Part shown: piece after piece, positions 48,647 to 56,531 of the stretch | Numbering within the stretch: position 1 is the stretch's first letter | Layout: each line of letters begins with the position of its first letter | Origin: Giesbergeria sp. | GTDB taxonomy: Bacteria; Pseudomonadota; Gammaproteobacteria; Burkholderiales; Burkholderiaceae_C | Direction: 5' to 3' | Assembly: GCF_028686475.1 (NCBI RefSeq) | Contig: NZ_JAQUCA010000001.1 | Location: 186,001-250,000, forward strand | DNA length: 64,000 bases | Notes under the pieces: model-generated | The model's input: the letters and a program-made list of their open reading frames with translations, nothing else | Told to the model about the DNA's origin: nothing | Database searches by the model: none | Made by a program: the position numbers and the translations under genes

Positions 48647-49690
48647 TTATACCCGTGGCTGATTGACTGCTCGGCGCACCATGTCCGTTACATCGTGGTT
48701 CATCCTGATAGGGATAAGGTCAATCTCTGGGTGTTCTGTGGCAAAGACGCGGAATATCTGATCTGCAAATGCCTGCCCCACTTCCTCCACTCCGGCAAAG
48801 TCAAACACTACCGTCCTGAATAATTCAACCCGTGCCAGTAGTCGCTTGGCTTGTGAGCGTGAAACCAATTCATCCGAACCATATTTAGCCAACTGCACCG
48901 GAACCACGGTCTTGGTAAATCCGTAATCATCACCAGAGGAGTATTCGTCAAAAATCTTCTTGGTCGTTTGTGCGGTATGGTTGCTCAATTCCATCAGCAC
49001 CGTAGTGCCTTCGGTGTTGGCCTTTTGCTCTCCAAGCCAGTCCATGCCATCACCACGGACGTGCTGAAATAACAGTTCGCCAGAAGCAATAGAAAACCGG
49101 TCACACATGCGCGATGTAAAGAAAATACCTTGTCCAGAATGGTTGCGCGGGTCGGTGGTGAGTTTTCCCTTGGACAATTCAAAGATGGCATGACGCTCGT
49201 CCAGCAGCCCCATAGCGGCTTGGATTTTCTTAAAGATACCAACGCCATTGTCGGCAATGCGGATGGCTGTGGTGACGGCGGTCTTGGTCACGCTGACACG
49301 GATGGCACTGCCGCCAGAGTGATCAATAGCGTTGTTGAACATCTCGGTAAAGGCGTAAGACCACAGCCGAAGAACATTCTCTGGAAGGTTGTGAATCAGA
49401 CTGCGAATGTCCTGTTCCCACACCAAATCTTCCGCCAAATGGGGTTCAATGCGGTAGCTGAACTCTTGGCACTCCAGTTGCGCCAGCTTGAAAATACGGC
49501 TGCGGCCAGAGATTCCTGCGGGAACAATGAACCCCTGCTCTGTCAGTTTGGCTAGGTGGCGGTTGACGGCCTGCCGGGTGATGCCGAACTGCTCCATGAC
49601 CATATGGCACAAGCTCGCCCCAGCAACTTCGGCCTTGTCCATGATGAACTGGCGCACCTGCTCGCCCTTGAGTCTCACTTTTCCTGTCAT
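48647..49690 (-). CDS. Winged-helix / GHKL ATPase / STAS-like (DUF4325) regulator
   Basis: 347 residues with three domains. Residues 5-70 form a winged helix (FGITRQAVNRHLAKLTEQGF). Residues about 105-235 form a GHKL ATPase like anti-sigma kinases and histidine kinases: N-box TEMFNNAIDHS (Glu116, Asn120), G1 DNGVG (147-151), G2 GQG (186-188); there is no phosphoacceptor histidine domain. Residues about 255-347 match the DUF4325 STAS-like fold (VVFDFAGVEEVGQAFADQIFRVF). It thus unites parts resembling SpoIIAB and SpoIIAA with a DNA-binding head. The ATG at 49690 has ggggcc upstream; a GTG at 49762 in frame would translate the upstream repeats and is less likely. Orphan gene; function unknown. 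Confidence 0.8.
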   Translation of the reverse strand: MTGKVRLKGEQVRQFIMDKAEVAGASLCHMVMEQFGITRQAVNRHLAKLTEQGFIVPAGISGRSRIFKLAQLECQEFSYRIEPHLAEDLVWEQDIRSLIHNLPENVLRLWSYAFTEMFNNAIDHSGGSAIRVSVTKTAVTTAIRIADNGVGIFKKIQAAMGLLDERHAIFELSKGKLTTDPRNHSGQGIFFTSRMCDRFSIASGELLFQHVRGDGMDWLGEQKANTEGTTVLMELSNHTAQTTKKIFDEYSSGDDYGFTKTVVPVQLAKYGSDELVSRSQAKRLLARVELFRTVVFDFAGVEEVGQAFADQIFRVFATEHPEIDLIPIRMNHDVTDMVRRAVNQPRV

Positions 49691-49700
49691 GTTGGCCCCA

Positions 49701-49735
49701 TTTGGAAACTTATGTAGTTGATTTTGGAAACTTAT
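49701..49735 (-). promoter_or_regulatory. Two 13-bp direct repeats upstream of the STAS-like gene, likely operator
   Basis: TTTGGAAACTTAT occurs at 49701-49713 and 49723-49735, identical copies with a 22-bp period (two helical turns), 11 bp upstream of the proposed ATG. On the minus strand a TAAAAT element (49739-49734) abuts the distal copy, so a bound protein would block transcription. Autoregulation by the winged helix is an inference. Confidence 0.6.
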
Positions 49736-49868
49736 TTTATCCGTATCAACAACATTCAACACATAGGGCCACTAATGACTACACCACGGCGCGCAACTTG
49801 CCGGGTTCGATGCTGCTATCGAATGACACGGCGGCCTGCTCTAACATCCATGCCTCGATGCGCTCATG

Positions 49869-50439
49869 TTGACATCCTCTCCGGGCTAAACCCCGGAGAT
49901 TCCTACTGCTAGACGACGATGGCCCGCCGCGAGAATGTTCCGTGCTGCATTCACGTCGCGGTCGTGTGCCGCCCCGCAATCGCTGCACGTCCATGCTCTT
50001 ATTCCAAGTCCTGCCCTACCTTTCGGACTGCTGGCGGGAATGCTCCCGCAGCACGAGCAAGTCTGGGTTGAATACGCTTCGTTCACTTCCATAAAAACGA
50101 TACCGGCCTGATGGCTCTTGTATTCCAACATCGTCTTCAGTGATGACCAGCCCGCATCCAGCGTGGACTTGGCCATCTTGGTTTTGACCAGTTTGGCACT
50201 GACCACGTCGCCCACGAAGATGGCGGCATTTTTTCGCACCAGCGTTGTGCTGAACTGGTGCATATCGTCTTTGCGCTGGTTTTTTATCTTGGCGTGCTTG
50301 TCTTTGATGCGGAGCTGAAGGGTTCTGGTACTCACAATGGACATCATCATAGGCGATGCAGCGCAAAAGAACCACAGGCCGTACCGGCCTGTTCGCTCGA
50401 ACCTCGGGCGCAACCCCGAGGCTTGCCGCGAAGATTCCG
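49869..50439 (-). mobile_element. IS200/IS605-family remnant, 571 bp, tnpB only, internally deleted
   Basis: Read on the minus strand, the element begins after a TTGAC pentamer (50444-50440) and ends in TCAA (49872-49869), the end logic of IS200/IS605 transposons. The right end has the subterminal hairpin CTCCGGG/CCCGGAG (49879-49898). The left end has two hairpins: CCTCGGG/CCCGAGG (50402-50421) and ACAGGCCG/CGGCCTGT (50374-50392). There are no inverted repeats and no target duplication, as expected. No tnpA is present. It lies 46 bp upstream of apaG, in the opposite direction. Confidence 0.75.
49886..50335 (-). pseudogene. tnpB: TnpB (OrfB) with in-frame internal deletion
   Basis: 149 codons against the usual 370-430. 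The first 15 residues, (V)STRTLQLRIKDKHA from GTG at 50335, match the beginning of TnpB proteins. The sequence then jumps directly to a C-terminal part (AKIKNQRKDDMHQFSTTLVRKN and onward). The C-terminal zinc finger (Cys93, Cys96, Cys117, Cys120) and the RuvC-III aspartate region HDRDVNAARNIL remain. The wedge/REC region and the RuvC-I aspartate are gone, so nuclease activity is not expected. The position of the usual RuvC-II glutamate reads FVGDV, with a glutamate further on in EVNEAYSTQTC. Confidence 0.8.
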
Positions 50440-50484
50440 GTCAATCTGGCTTATGGTCTTTATGGTCGCAGTTACCATTGTCCT

Positions 50485-50892
50485 ATGCCAAACTACCAAT
50501 TTCAGGCGGAAGTCACCCCGCACTACCTGCCACAGCAATCCTCGCCCGAGGCTGGGGTGTTCAGCTTTTCTTACACCATCACCATCCACAACACGGGCGA
50601 CATGGCGGCGCAGTTGGTATCGCGCCATTGGTTTATCAGCGATGCACTGGGGCGCACGCAAGAAGTGCAGGGCCTAGGTGTGGTGGGCGAGCAGCCTTGG
50701 CTACGCCCCGGCGAGTCGTTTCAATACAGCAGTGGCTGCCAATTGCGTACCCCCAGCGGCACCATGCACGGCAGTTACCATTGCCTGGCCGAAGACGACA
50801 CCCCGTTTGATTGCGACATTCCGCTGTTTGTGCTGGAGGCGATGCACCCCGGTAGCGATGGCCGCCCCTTGAGTGCCAGGGTGCTGCACTGA
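50485..50892 (+). CDS. apaG: ApaG/CorD family protein
   Basis: 135 residues of the ApaG fold (fibronectin-like beta-sandwich), linked in enterobacteria to Co2+/Mg2+ efflux phenotypes and Ap4A metabolism; the biochemical role is unclear. It has SFSYTITIHNTGDMAAQLVSRHWFI and the GVVGEQPWLRPGESFQYSSGC core. The ATG at 50485 (MPNYQFQAEVTPHYL) matches the family start. The IS remnant ends 46 bp upstream and may have replaced its original promoter. Its stop overlaps the next ATG. Confidence 0.93.
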   Translation: MPNYQFQAEVTPHYLPQQSSPEAGVFSFSYTITIHNTGDMAAQLVSRHWFISDALGRTQEVQGLGVVGEQPWLRPGESFQYSSGCQLRTPSGTMHGSYHCLAEDDTPFDCDIPLFVLEAMHPGSDGRPLSARVLH

Positions 50893-52865
50893 TGCGCCCA
50901 CGCCACGATTTACACAGCCTGTTGGCGCAAATAGACCCACAGGCCGATTTAGCGCAACGCCATTTGTGGCTGATTGGGTTGCTGGGCTGGCTGCGCGGTG
51001 CGGGCGATTCCGTGCCGGATACCTTGAGTCGCCTGACCTTGCTACTCGATGCGGTACAAGCCCAACCAGAGACACAAGCGCGCCTGCAAGCGTGGTGGCA
51101 AACCTTGGTCGATACGGTGGACATCACCCTGCTGCTGGCCGATTTTGGGTTTGCGCCACGCACCGCGCTGCTCAGTGAGCTGGCCGAACGCCTGCGCCTG
51201 AAAATTTTGCCCGGCACTCCTGAAACCATCGACGCCACCGAGCTGTTTACCTTGGCCCTGCCCACAGCCTTTGATGCCCAATGGTTGGCCGCCTTGCCGG
51301 TAGAGTTGCTAGAGCGCCTGATGCGGGTGCTGTGCGCTGACAACGGCCACTGCACGCGCTGGCAGCGCGCGCTGCTCGATGCCATGACTTACTGTGCCGG
51401 ACAAATTTTATCCACCGGCTTTGCGCCCGAGTTGCGCTTGCGTATGCCACCCGAAGCGCGCGCCGCGCAACCCTTCCATGCCCTGATTCGGGATGTAGAA
51501 AGCCTGCGCGTGGAGGTGCTGCACGGCCTACGCACCCCCGACCGGCTACAAGAAGCTGCCCAACGCCTGCGCGAACGGCTGGACGCTTGTCGCAGTGCCG
51601 CCACCAGCGTTTACAGCCATTTTGAAGACAACGGCATCTCCGTCGGGTTGGTGTTTCGCTTGCGCCAATTGCGCGCCCGCGTGGTGCGGATGCGCGAGTT
51701 GCTCGAATGCGTGCTTTCACCCACACCCGCCTTGCACGGTGCGCGTTTGTTGGGCCATTTGGTGCAAGTGACACAAGAGCGGCGCAGTGTGCGTGCCGTG
51801 TTTCGGGCCAATTCTTCTTTGTTGGCCGCCAAGGTGGCCGAGCGCAGTGCCGAAACCGGCGAGCATTACATCACCCGCACTTCGGCAGAATACAACGCCA
51901 TGCTGGGCCATGCAGCAGGTGGTGGGGCCGTCATGGCTTTTACTACGCTGATGAAGTTTGCCCTCGGCACGCTGGCCCTATCGGCCTTTTGGGCCGGTTT
52001 TTGGGCAGGCATGAACTATGCCATCAGCTTTGTGTTGGTGCAATTGTTGCACTTTACCGTCGCCACCAAGCAACCCGCCATGACCGCCCCAGCGATGGCG
52101 GCCAAGCTCAAAGAGCTAGGCTCGGGCGAGGCCGTCAATGCCTTTGTCGATGAGGTGGTGCATTTGGTGCGCTCGCAGGTGGCTGCCGTATTGGGCAACG
52201 TGTTGGTGGTGTTTCCGGGCGTGCTGTTGCTGTGCGCGGGCTGGCAGCTGTGGTTTGATGCGCCGTTTTTATCTGACAAACAAGTCCATTACAGCTTGCA
52301 ATCGCTGCACCTGCTCGGGCCATCGGTGTTGTATGCCGCTTTTACCGGGGTGCTATTGTTTGCTTCCAGCATTATGGCCGGTTGGGCCGAAAATTGGTTC
52401 GTGCTTTATCGCCTTGATTCGGTGCTGCGCTACAACCCGCGCATCACCGCCTTGCTGGGCCAATCGCGTGCGGCGCGATGGGCGCAATTTTTGCGCCACA
52501 ACATCTCAGGCTTGGCAGCTAATATATCGCTGGGCTTTATGCTCGGCTTGGTGCCGGTGTTTGCTACCTTTTTTGGCTTGGGGCTGGATATTCGCCATGT
52601 TACCCTGGCCGCTGGCCAAATTGCAGCAGCGGGTATGGGGCTGGGCTTGGCAGAAGCGTTGCAACTGCCCGCATTTTGGTGGGCGCTCATCACCTTGCCA
52701 TTTTTGGCCGCACTGAATGTAGGGGTTAGTTTTTATTTGGCTTTTCGTGTTGCCTTGAGCGCACAAAACGTCAGTGGTGTCGAGCGCTCGCGCATTTATG
52801 CGGCTATTCGGGCGCGGCTACGCACCCAGCCGCTGGATTTTTTCCGTCCACGCCCACCCAAATAG
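50892..52865 (+). CDS. Gcr/COG4389 family multi-pass membrane protein (annotated as site-specific recombinase)
   Basis: 657 residues. The N-terminal half (to about 330) is soluble and helical, rich in Leu, Arg and Ala. The C-terminal half has about seven hydrophobic segments with conserved TSAEYNAMLGHAAGGGAVMAFTTLMKF and HNISGLAANISLGFMLGLVPVF. The family is called site-specific recombinase in databases, but no tyrosine or serine recombinase motif can be seen and the membrane topology argues against that activity. Overlaps apaG by one base. Confidence 0.8.
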   Translation: MRPRHDLHSLLAQIDPQADLAQRHLWLIGLLGWLRGAGDSVPDTLSRLTLLLDAVQAQPETQARLQAWWQTLVDTVDITLLLADFGFAPRTALLSELAERLRLKILPGTPETIDATELFTLALPTAFDAQWLAALPVELLERLMRVLCADNGHCTRWQRALLDAMTYCAGQILSTGFAPELRLRMPPEARAAQPFHALIRDVESLRVEVLHGLRTPDRLQEAAQRLRERLDACRSAATSVYSHFEDNGISVGLVFRLRQLRARVVRMRELLECVLSPTPALHGARLLGHLVQVTQERRSVRAVFRANSSLLAAKVAERSAETGEHYITRTSAEYNAMLGHAAGGGAVMAFTTLMKFALGTLALSAFWAGFWAGMNYAISFVLVQLLHFTVATKQPAMTAPAMAAKLKELGSGEAVNAFVDEVVHLVRSQVAAVLGNVLVVFPGVLLLCAGWQLWFDAPFLSDKQVHYSLQSLHLLGPSVLYAAFTGVLLFASSIMAGWAENWFVLYRLDSVLRYNPRITALLGQSRAARWAQFLRHNISGLAANISLGFMLGLVPVFATFFGLGLDIRHVTLAAGQIAAAGMGLGLAEALQLPAFWWALITLPFLAALNVGVSFYLAFRVALSAQNVSGVERSRIYAAIRARLRTQPLDFFRPRPPK

Positions 52866-52874
52866 AGTATTTTC

Positions 52875-53645
52875 ATGAAAGCCATCATCCTTGCCGGGGG
52901 CCTAGGCACCCGTATTTCTGAAGAATCGCACCTGCGCCCCAAACCGATGATTGAAATTGGGGGGCGGCCTATTTTGTGGCACATCATGAAGCTGTATGCT
53001 GCCCACGGCGTGAATGATTTTATCATCTGCCTAGGCTACAAAGGCTATGTGATTAAGGAGTATTTTGCCAATTATTTTCTGCACATGTCGGATGTCACCT
53101 TTGATATGGCCAACAACCAAATGGAAGTGCATCGTCGCCATGCCGAGCCTTGGCGCGTTACTTTGGTCGATACCGGCGATAACACCATGACGGGTGGCCG
53201 CTTGCGCCGGGTGCGCGATTATTTGCAACCCGGCGAAACTTTCGCCTTTACCTACGGCGATGGCGTGGCCGATATTGATTTAACGGCAGAATTTGCCTTT
53301 CACCATGCCCACGGCAAACTAGCCACCGTAGCGGCGGTATTACCACCAGGCCGTTATGGCGCTTTACAACTAGAAGGCAAGCGCGTCGCCGCCTTTGCCG
53401 AAAAACCCCGAGGCGATGGTGGCCTGATTAATGGGGGTTTTTTTGTTTTGCAACCCGAAGCCATCGACCTGATTGATAATGACCAAACCAGCTGGGAGCT
53501 AGAGCCTATGAATGCCTTGGCCGCCCAAGGCCAATTGCATGCCTTTGAACACAGCGGCTTTTGGCAACCGATGGACACCCTGCGCGAGAAAAATCTGCTC
53601 GAAGAACTCTGGCAATCAGGCCAAGCACCGTGGAAACAATGGTGA
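52875..53645 (+). CDS. rfbF: Glucose-1-phosphate cytidylyltransferase
   Basis: Makes CDP-glucose from CTP and glucose-1-phosphate, the first committed step to CDP-6-deoxyhexoses. 256 residues with nucleotidyltransferase motifs GGLGTR (8-13), [18 protein letters not shown], the metal-binding TYGDG, and NGGFFVL. It ends QAPWKQW, typical family length. Begins the glycan operon, 9 bp after the membrane-protein gene. Confidence 0.94.
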   Translation: MKAIILAGGLGTRISEESHLRPKPMIEIGGRPILWHIMKLYAAHGVNDFIICLGYKGYVIKEYFANYFLHMSDVTFDMANNQMEVHRRHAEPWRVTLVDTGDNTMTGGRLRRVRDYLQPGETFAFTYGDGVADIDLTAEFAFHHAHGKLATVAAVLPPGRYGALQLEGKRVAAFAEKPRGDGGLINGGFFVLQPEAIDLIDNDQTSWELEPMNALAAQGQLHAFEHSGFWQPMDTLREKNLLEELWQSGQAPWKQW

Positions 53646-53650
53646 GCAGT

Positions 53651-54721
53651 ATGTCTATGCAAACAAACCCTGATTTTTGGCGCGGTAAACGGGTATTGCT
53701 CACCGGTCATACCGGTTTCAAAGGGGCTTGGTTGGCGCTGTGGCTGCAACGCTTAGGTGCCCACGTGACAGGCTTGGCCCTGCCCCCGACAACGACACCC
53801 GCCTTGTTTACTTTGGCGCAGGTAGCGCAGGGCATGGACAGCCATTTCATGGATATTCGCGATGCCGCCGCTGTGGCCGCACGGGTGCAGACGACGCAAC
53901 CAGACATCGTGCTGCATTTGGCGGCCCAAGCACTGGTGCGCCCCAGCTATGCAGCACCACTGGAAACCTACGCCACCAACGTCATGGGCACGGCCCATGT
54001 ATTGGATGCCCTGCGTGGATTGAACCGCGTGCGCGTAGCGCTGGTGATTACCACCGACAAGGTGTATCGCAACCACGAATGGGCCTACCCCTACCGCGAG
54101 AGTGACCCTTTGGGCGGCCACGACCCTTACAGCGCCAGCAAAGCCGCCGCCGAGTTAGTGACGGCCAGCTACCGCGATGCCTTTCTGCAAGCGCAGGGCG
54201 TAGCCGTGGCCACCGCACGGGCCGGCAATGTGATGGGTGGCGGCGATTGGTCCCCAGAACGGTTGTTGCCCGATGCGGTACGCGCTTGGCAACAGGGCGA
54301 CAGCTTGCACATCCGCCAGCCCCAAGCCACCCGGCCTTGGCAACATGTCCTAGAGCCACTGGCCGCTTATTTGCTGCTGGCAGAGAAACTTTGGCAACAA
54401 CCCGCACTGGCAGCGGCCTACAACTTTGGCCCGCTACCGCACGAAGCAGCCACCGTACAAACGGTGATAGAGCTGGCCGCCCGTGCCTACCCCCATGCCA
54501 GCGTGCGTTATGACGACCCACAGCAAGGCCCGCACGAAGCGCGTTGGTTGGCGTTAGAAACCGCCCAAGCGCGCAGCGTGTTGGGTGTGCAACCGTGCTG
54601 GCCTTTGGCCACAGCGGTAGAACGCAGCATGGCGTGGTATCGTGCCCAGCAACAGGGGGCCGATGCGCGTTCCCTCTGTGAGGCAGACATAGATTGCTAT
54701 GGGGAAGAGTTTTTGGCATGA
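53651..54721 (+). CDS. rfbG: CDP-glucose 4,6-dehydratase
   Basis: Short-chain dehydrogenase-type enzyme giving CDP-4-dehydro-6-deoxy-D-glucose. 356 residues: NAD-binding TGHTGFKG (18-25), TTDKVYRN (134-141) and catalytic Tyr160/Lys164 in PYSASK. Possible starts are ATG 53651 (chosen), 53639 (overlapping rfbF) and 53657. Its stop overlaps the following gene by ATGA. Confidence 0.93.
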   Translation: MSMQTNPDFWRGKRVLLTGHTGFKGAWLALWLQRLGAHVTGLALPPTTTPALFTLAQVAQGMDSHFMDIRDAAAVAARVQTTQPDIVLHLAAQALVRPSYAAPLETYATNVMGTAHVLDALRGLNRVRVALVITTDKVYRNHEWAYPYRESDPLGGHDPYSASKAAAELVTASYRDAFLQAQGVAVATARAGNVMGGGDWSPERLLPDAVRAWQQGDSLHIRQPQATRPWQHVLEPLAAYLLLAEKLWQQPALAAAYNFGPLPHEAATVQTVIELAARAYPHASVRYDDPQQGPHEARWLALETAQARSVLGVQPCWPLATAVERSMAWYRAQQQGADARSLCEADIDCYGEEFLA

Positions 54722-55278
54722 GTCGCTTTATCGTCACGGCTACGCCGCTGCCCGGCGTAATGCAAATACAGCGCCAGCCTTTGGTCGATGCACGCGGCGC
54801 GCTCACCCGCTTGTTCTGCGCCCAAGAACTGGCCGTTGCTGGCTGGCATGGGCCTATCGCCCAAATCAACCACACCCATACCGTGCAACGCGGCACCGTG
54901 CGTGGCCTGCATTACCAGCGGCCACCGGTTGCCGAGGCCAAATTGATCAGCTGCCTGCGCGGGGCGGTGTGGGATGTGGTGGTGGATTTGCGCGCTGGCT
55001 CGCCCAGCTTTTTACGCTGGTACGCTACGGAGCTATCTGCCGACAACCACACCGCGCTACTCATTCCGCCCGGCTGCGCCCACGGCTTCCAAACCTTGCA
55101 AGACGATACCGAACTGCTCTATCTGCATTCGGCCCTCTACTGCCCAGATTATGAAGCTGCTGTGCATGTCAGTGAGCCACGGCTGGCTATTGCGTGGCCC
55201 CTGCCGATTGCCAACCTGTCCACCCGCGATGCTGCCCATACGCTGCTGCCCCCTGAATTTGCAGGTATTGCCCTATAA
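54718..55278 (+). CDS. Nucleotide-sugar 3,5-epimerase family protein (RmlC-like)
   Basis: 186 residues of the RmlC cupin family. Catalytic-base region RGLHYQRPP (His65) and DVVVDLRAGSP with the Lys/Arg surroundings are present. In this operon it should act on CDP-4-dehydro-6-deoxyglucose or its methylated product, as 3-, 5- or 3,5-epimerase; which carbon cannot be told from sequence. Coupled to rfbG by ATGA. Confidence 0.85.
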   Translation: MSRFIVTATPLPGVMQIQRQPLVDARGALTRLFCAQELAVAGWHGPIAQINHTHTVQRGTVRGLHYQRPPVAEAKLISCLRGAVWDVVVDLRAGSPSFLRWYATELSADNHTALLIPPGCAHGFQTLQDDTELLYLHSALYCPDYEAAVHVSEPRLAIAWPLPIANLSTRDAAHTLLPPEFAGIAL

Positions 55279-55289
55279 AGTTTTCCTCC

Positions 55290-56531
55290 ATGAAATGTCG
55301 TCACTGCGCCGCACCTGTCACCCTGTCCTTGGTCGATCTGGGCACCGCACCGCCTTCCAATGCCTATTTAGATGCCCAAGCTCTGCATGGCCCCGAGCGC
55401 TGGTATCCGCTGCGGGTGTTGGTGTGCGAACAATGTTGGTTGGCCCAAACTGAAGACTTTGCCCAAGCCGACGAGCTGTTTTCTGCCAATTACGCCTATT
55501 TCAGCTCTTACTCCAGCACTTGGCTGGCCCATGCCCAATCCTATGTCGAGGCGATGGTGCAGCGCTGGGGGTTAAACGAACGCAGCAAAGTGGTAGAAAT
55601 TGCCGCCAACGATGGCTACCTGTTGCAATATGTGGCCCAACGCGGCATCCCCTGCTTGGGGGTAGAGCCTACCGCCAGCACTGCCGCTGCCGCGCGGGCC
55701 AAAGGCATCCCCATCGTAGAAGAGTTTTTTGGCACAGTGTTAGCGCAAAAACTGCTGGCCCAAGACCATAGCGCCGACCTGATGGCAGCCAACAACGTGC
55801 TGGCCCATGTGCCCGACATCAATGATTTTGTGGCTGGCTTTGCTACCTTGCTTAAACCAACTGGTGTGGCCACGTTTGAGTTTCCGCACCTGCTGCAATT
55901 GGTAGCGCAGTGCCAATTCGACACCATCTACCACGAACATTTCTCTTACCTGTCACTCACGGCGGTACAACGCATTTTTGCGGCCAACGGCCTGACGGTG
56001 TTTGATGTGCAAGAACTGCCCACCCACGGTGGCAGTTTGCGCGTGTTTGCGCGGCGCACCAATGGCCTAGAGCGCCCAGTCACACCCGCCGTAGCCGCCC
56101 TGCTAGAGCAGGAAGCCAGCGCTGGCATGGGCCATGCCGCGTTTTACCAAGGCTTGCAACCCCAAGCACTGCGTATTAAACGCGAACTACTCACCTTCCT
56201 GCTGCAAGCACAGGCCCAAGGGCGTAAGGTGGCTGCCTACGGTGCGGCAGCCAAGGGCAACACCCTACTCAACTTTGCTGGCGTGCGCTCGGATTTATTA
56301 CCCTATGTCGTCGATAAAAATCCGGCCAAGCAAGGCCAATTTTTGCCCGGCAGTCGCATCCCCGTTGTGGATGAAAACCACTTGCGTGCCCATCGCCCCG
56401 ACATCGTGCTCATCCTGCCTTGGAACCTACAAGCAGAAGTAGTACAGCAACTAGCCTACATCCACGAATGGGGTGGGCAGTTGGCGGTGGCCGTGCCCCA
56501 GTTCACCCTGCTGCATCAGGCCAGTACATGA
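55290..56531 (+). CDS. SAM-dependent sugar C-methyltransferase (zinc-ribbon type)
   Basis: 413 residues with the three-part layout of TylC3/NovU-type C-methyltransferases: N-terminal zinc site (Cys3, Cys6, Cys46, Cys49), SAM domain with motif I VVEIAANDGY (101-110) and the YHEHFSYLSL segment, and a C-terminal domain with AAYGAAAKGNTLLNFAG. Such enzymes add a methyl to C3 of 4-keto-6-deoxy nucleotide sugars. It lies between epimerase and reductase genes, the right place for a branched-sugar pathway. ATGA overlap with the next gene. Confidence 0.87.
   Translation: MKCRHCAAPVTLSLVDLGTAPPSNAYLDAQALHGPERWYPLRVLVCEQCWLAQTEDFAQADELFSANYAYFSSYSSTWLAHAQSYVEAMVQRWGLNERSKVVEIAANDGYLLQYVAQRGIPCLGVEPTASTAAAARAKGIPIVEEFFGTVLAQKLLAQDHSADLMAANNVLAHVPDINDFVAGFATLLKPTGVATFEFPHLLQLVAQCQFDTIYHEHFSYLSLTAVQRIFAANGLTVFDVQELPTHGGSLRVFARRTNGLERPVTPAVAALLEQEASAGMGHAAFYQGLQPQALRIKRELLTFLLQAQAQGRKVAAYGAAAKGNTLLNFAGVRSDLLPYVVDKNPAKQGQFLPGSRIPVVDENHLRAHRPDIVLILPWNLQAEVVQQLAYIHEWGGQLAVAVPQFTLLHQAST

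Larger units (their letters stand above)
49779..50478 (-). pseudogene. Short ORF apparently split by the IS insertion
   Basis: Removing 49869-50439 joins 50478-50440 to 49868-49779 into one frame of 42 codons, from ATG at 50478 to TAG at 49779-49781, ending HERIEAWMLEQ...IEPGKLRAVV. The 3' part reads like a real protein C-terminus. Its 5' end runs antisense to the start of apaG, so it could be chance. Product not recognised. Confidence 0.25.

Noticed and set aside
49718-49912. Short plus-strand frame between the STAS-like gene and the IS right end
   Set aside because: It crosses the IS end and the spacer, with no ribosome binding site and no protein-like sequence.
48397-50484. Genomic island integrated into tRNA-Phe
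   Set aside because: No integrase and no repeat of the tRNA 3' end downstream; the accessory pocket is better explained by an IS605 insertion plus one extra gene.
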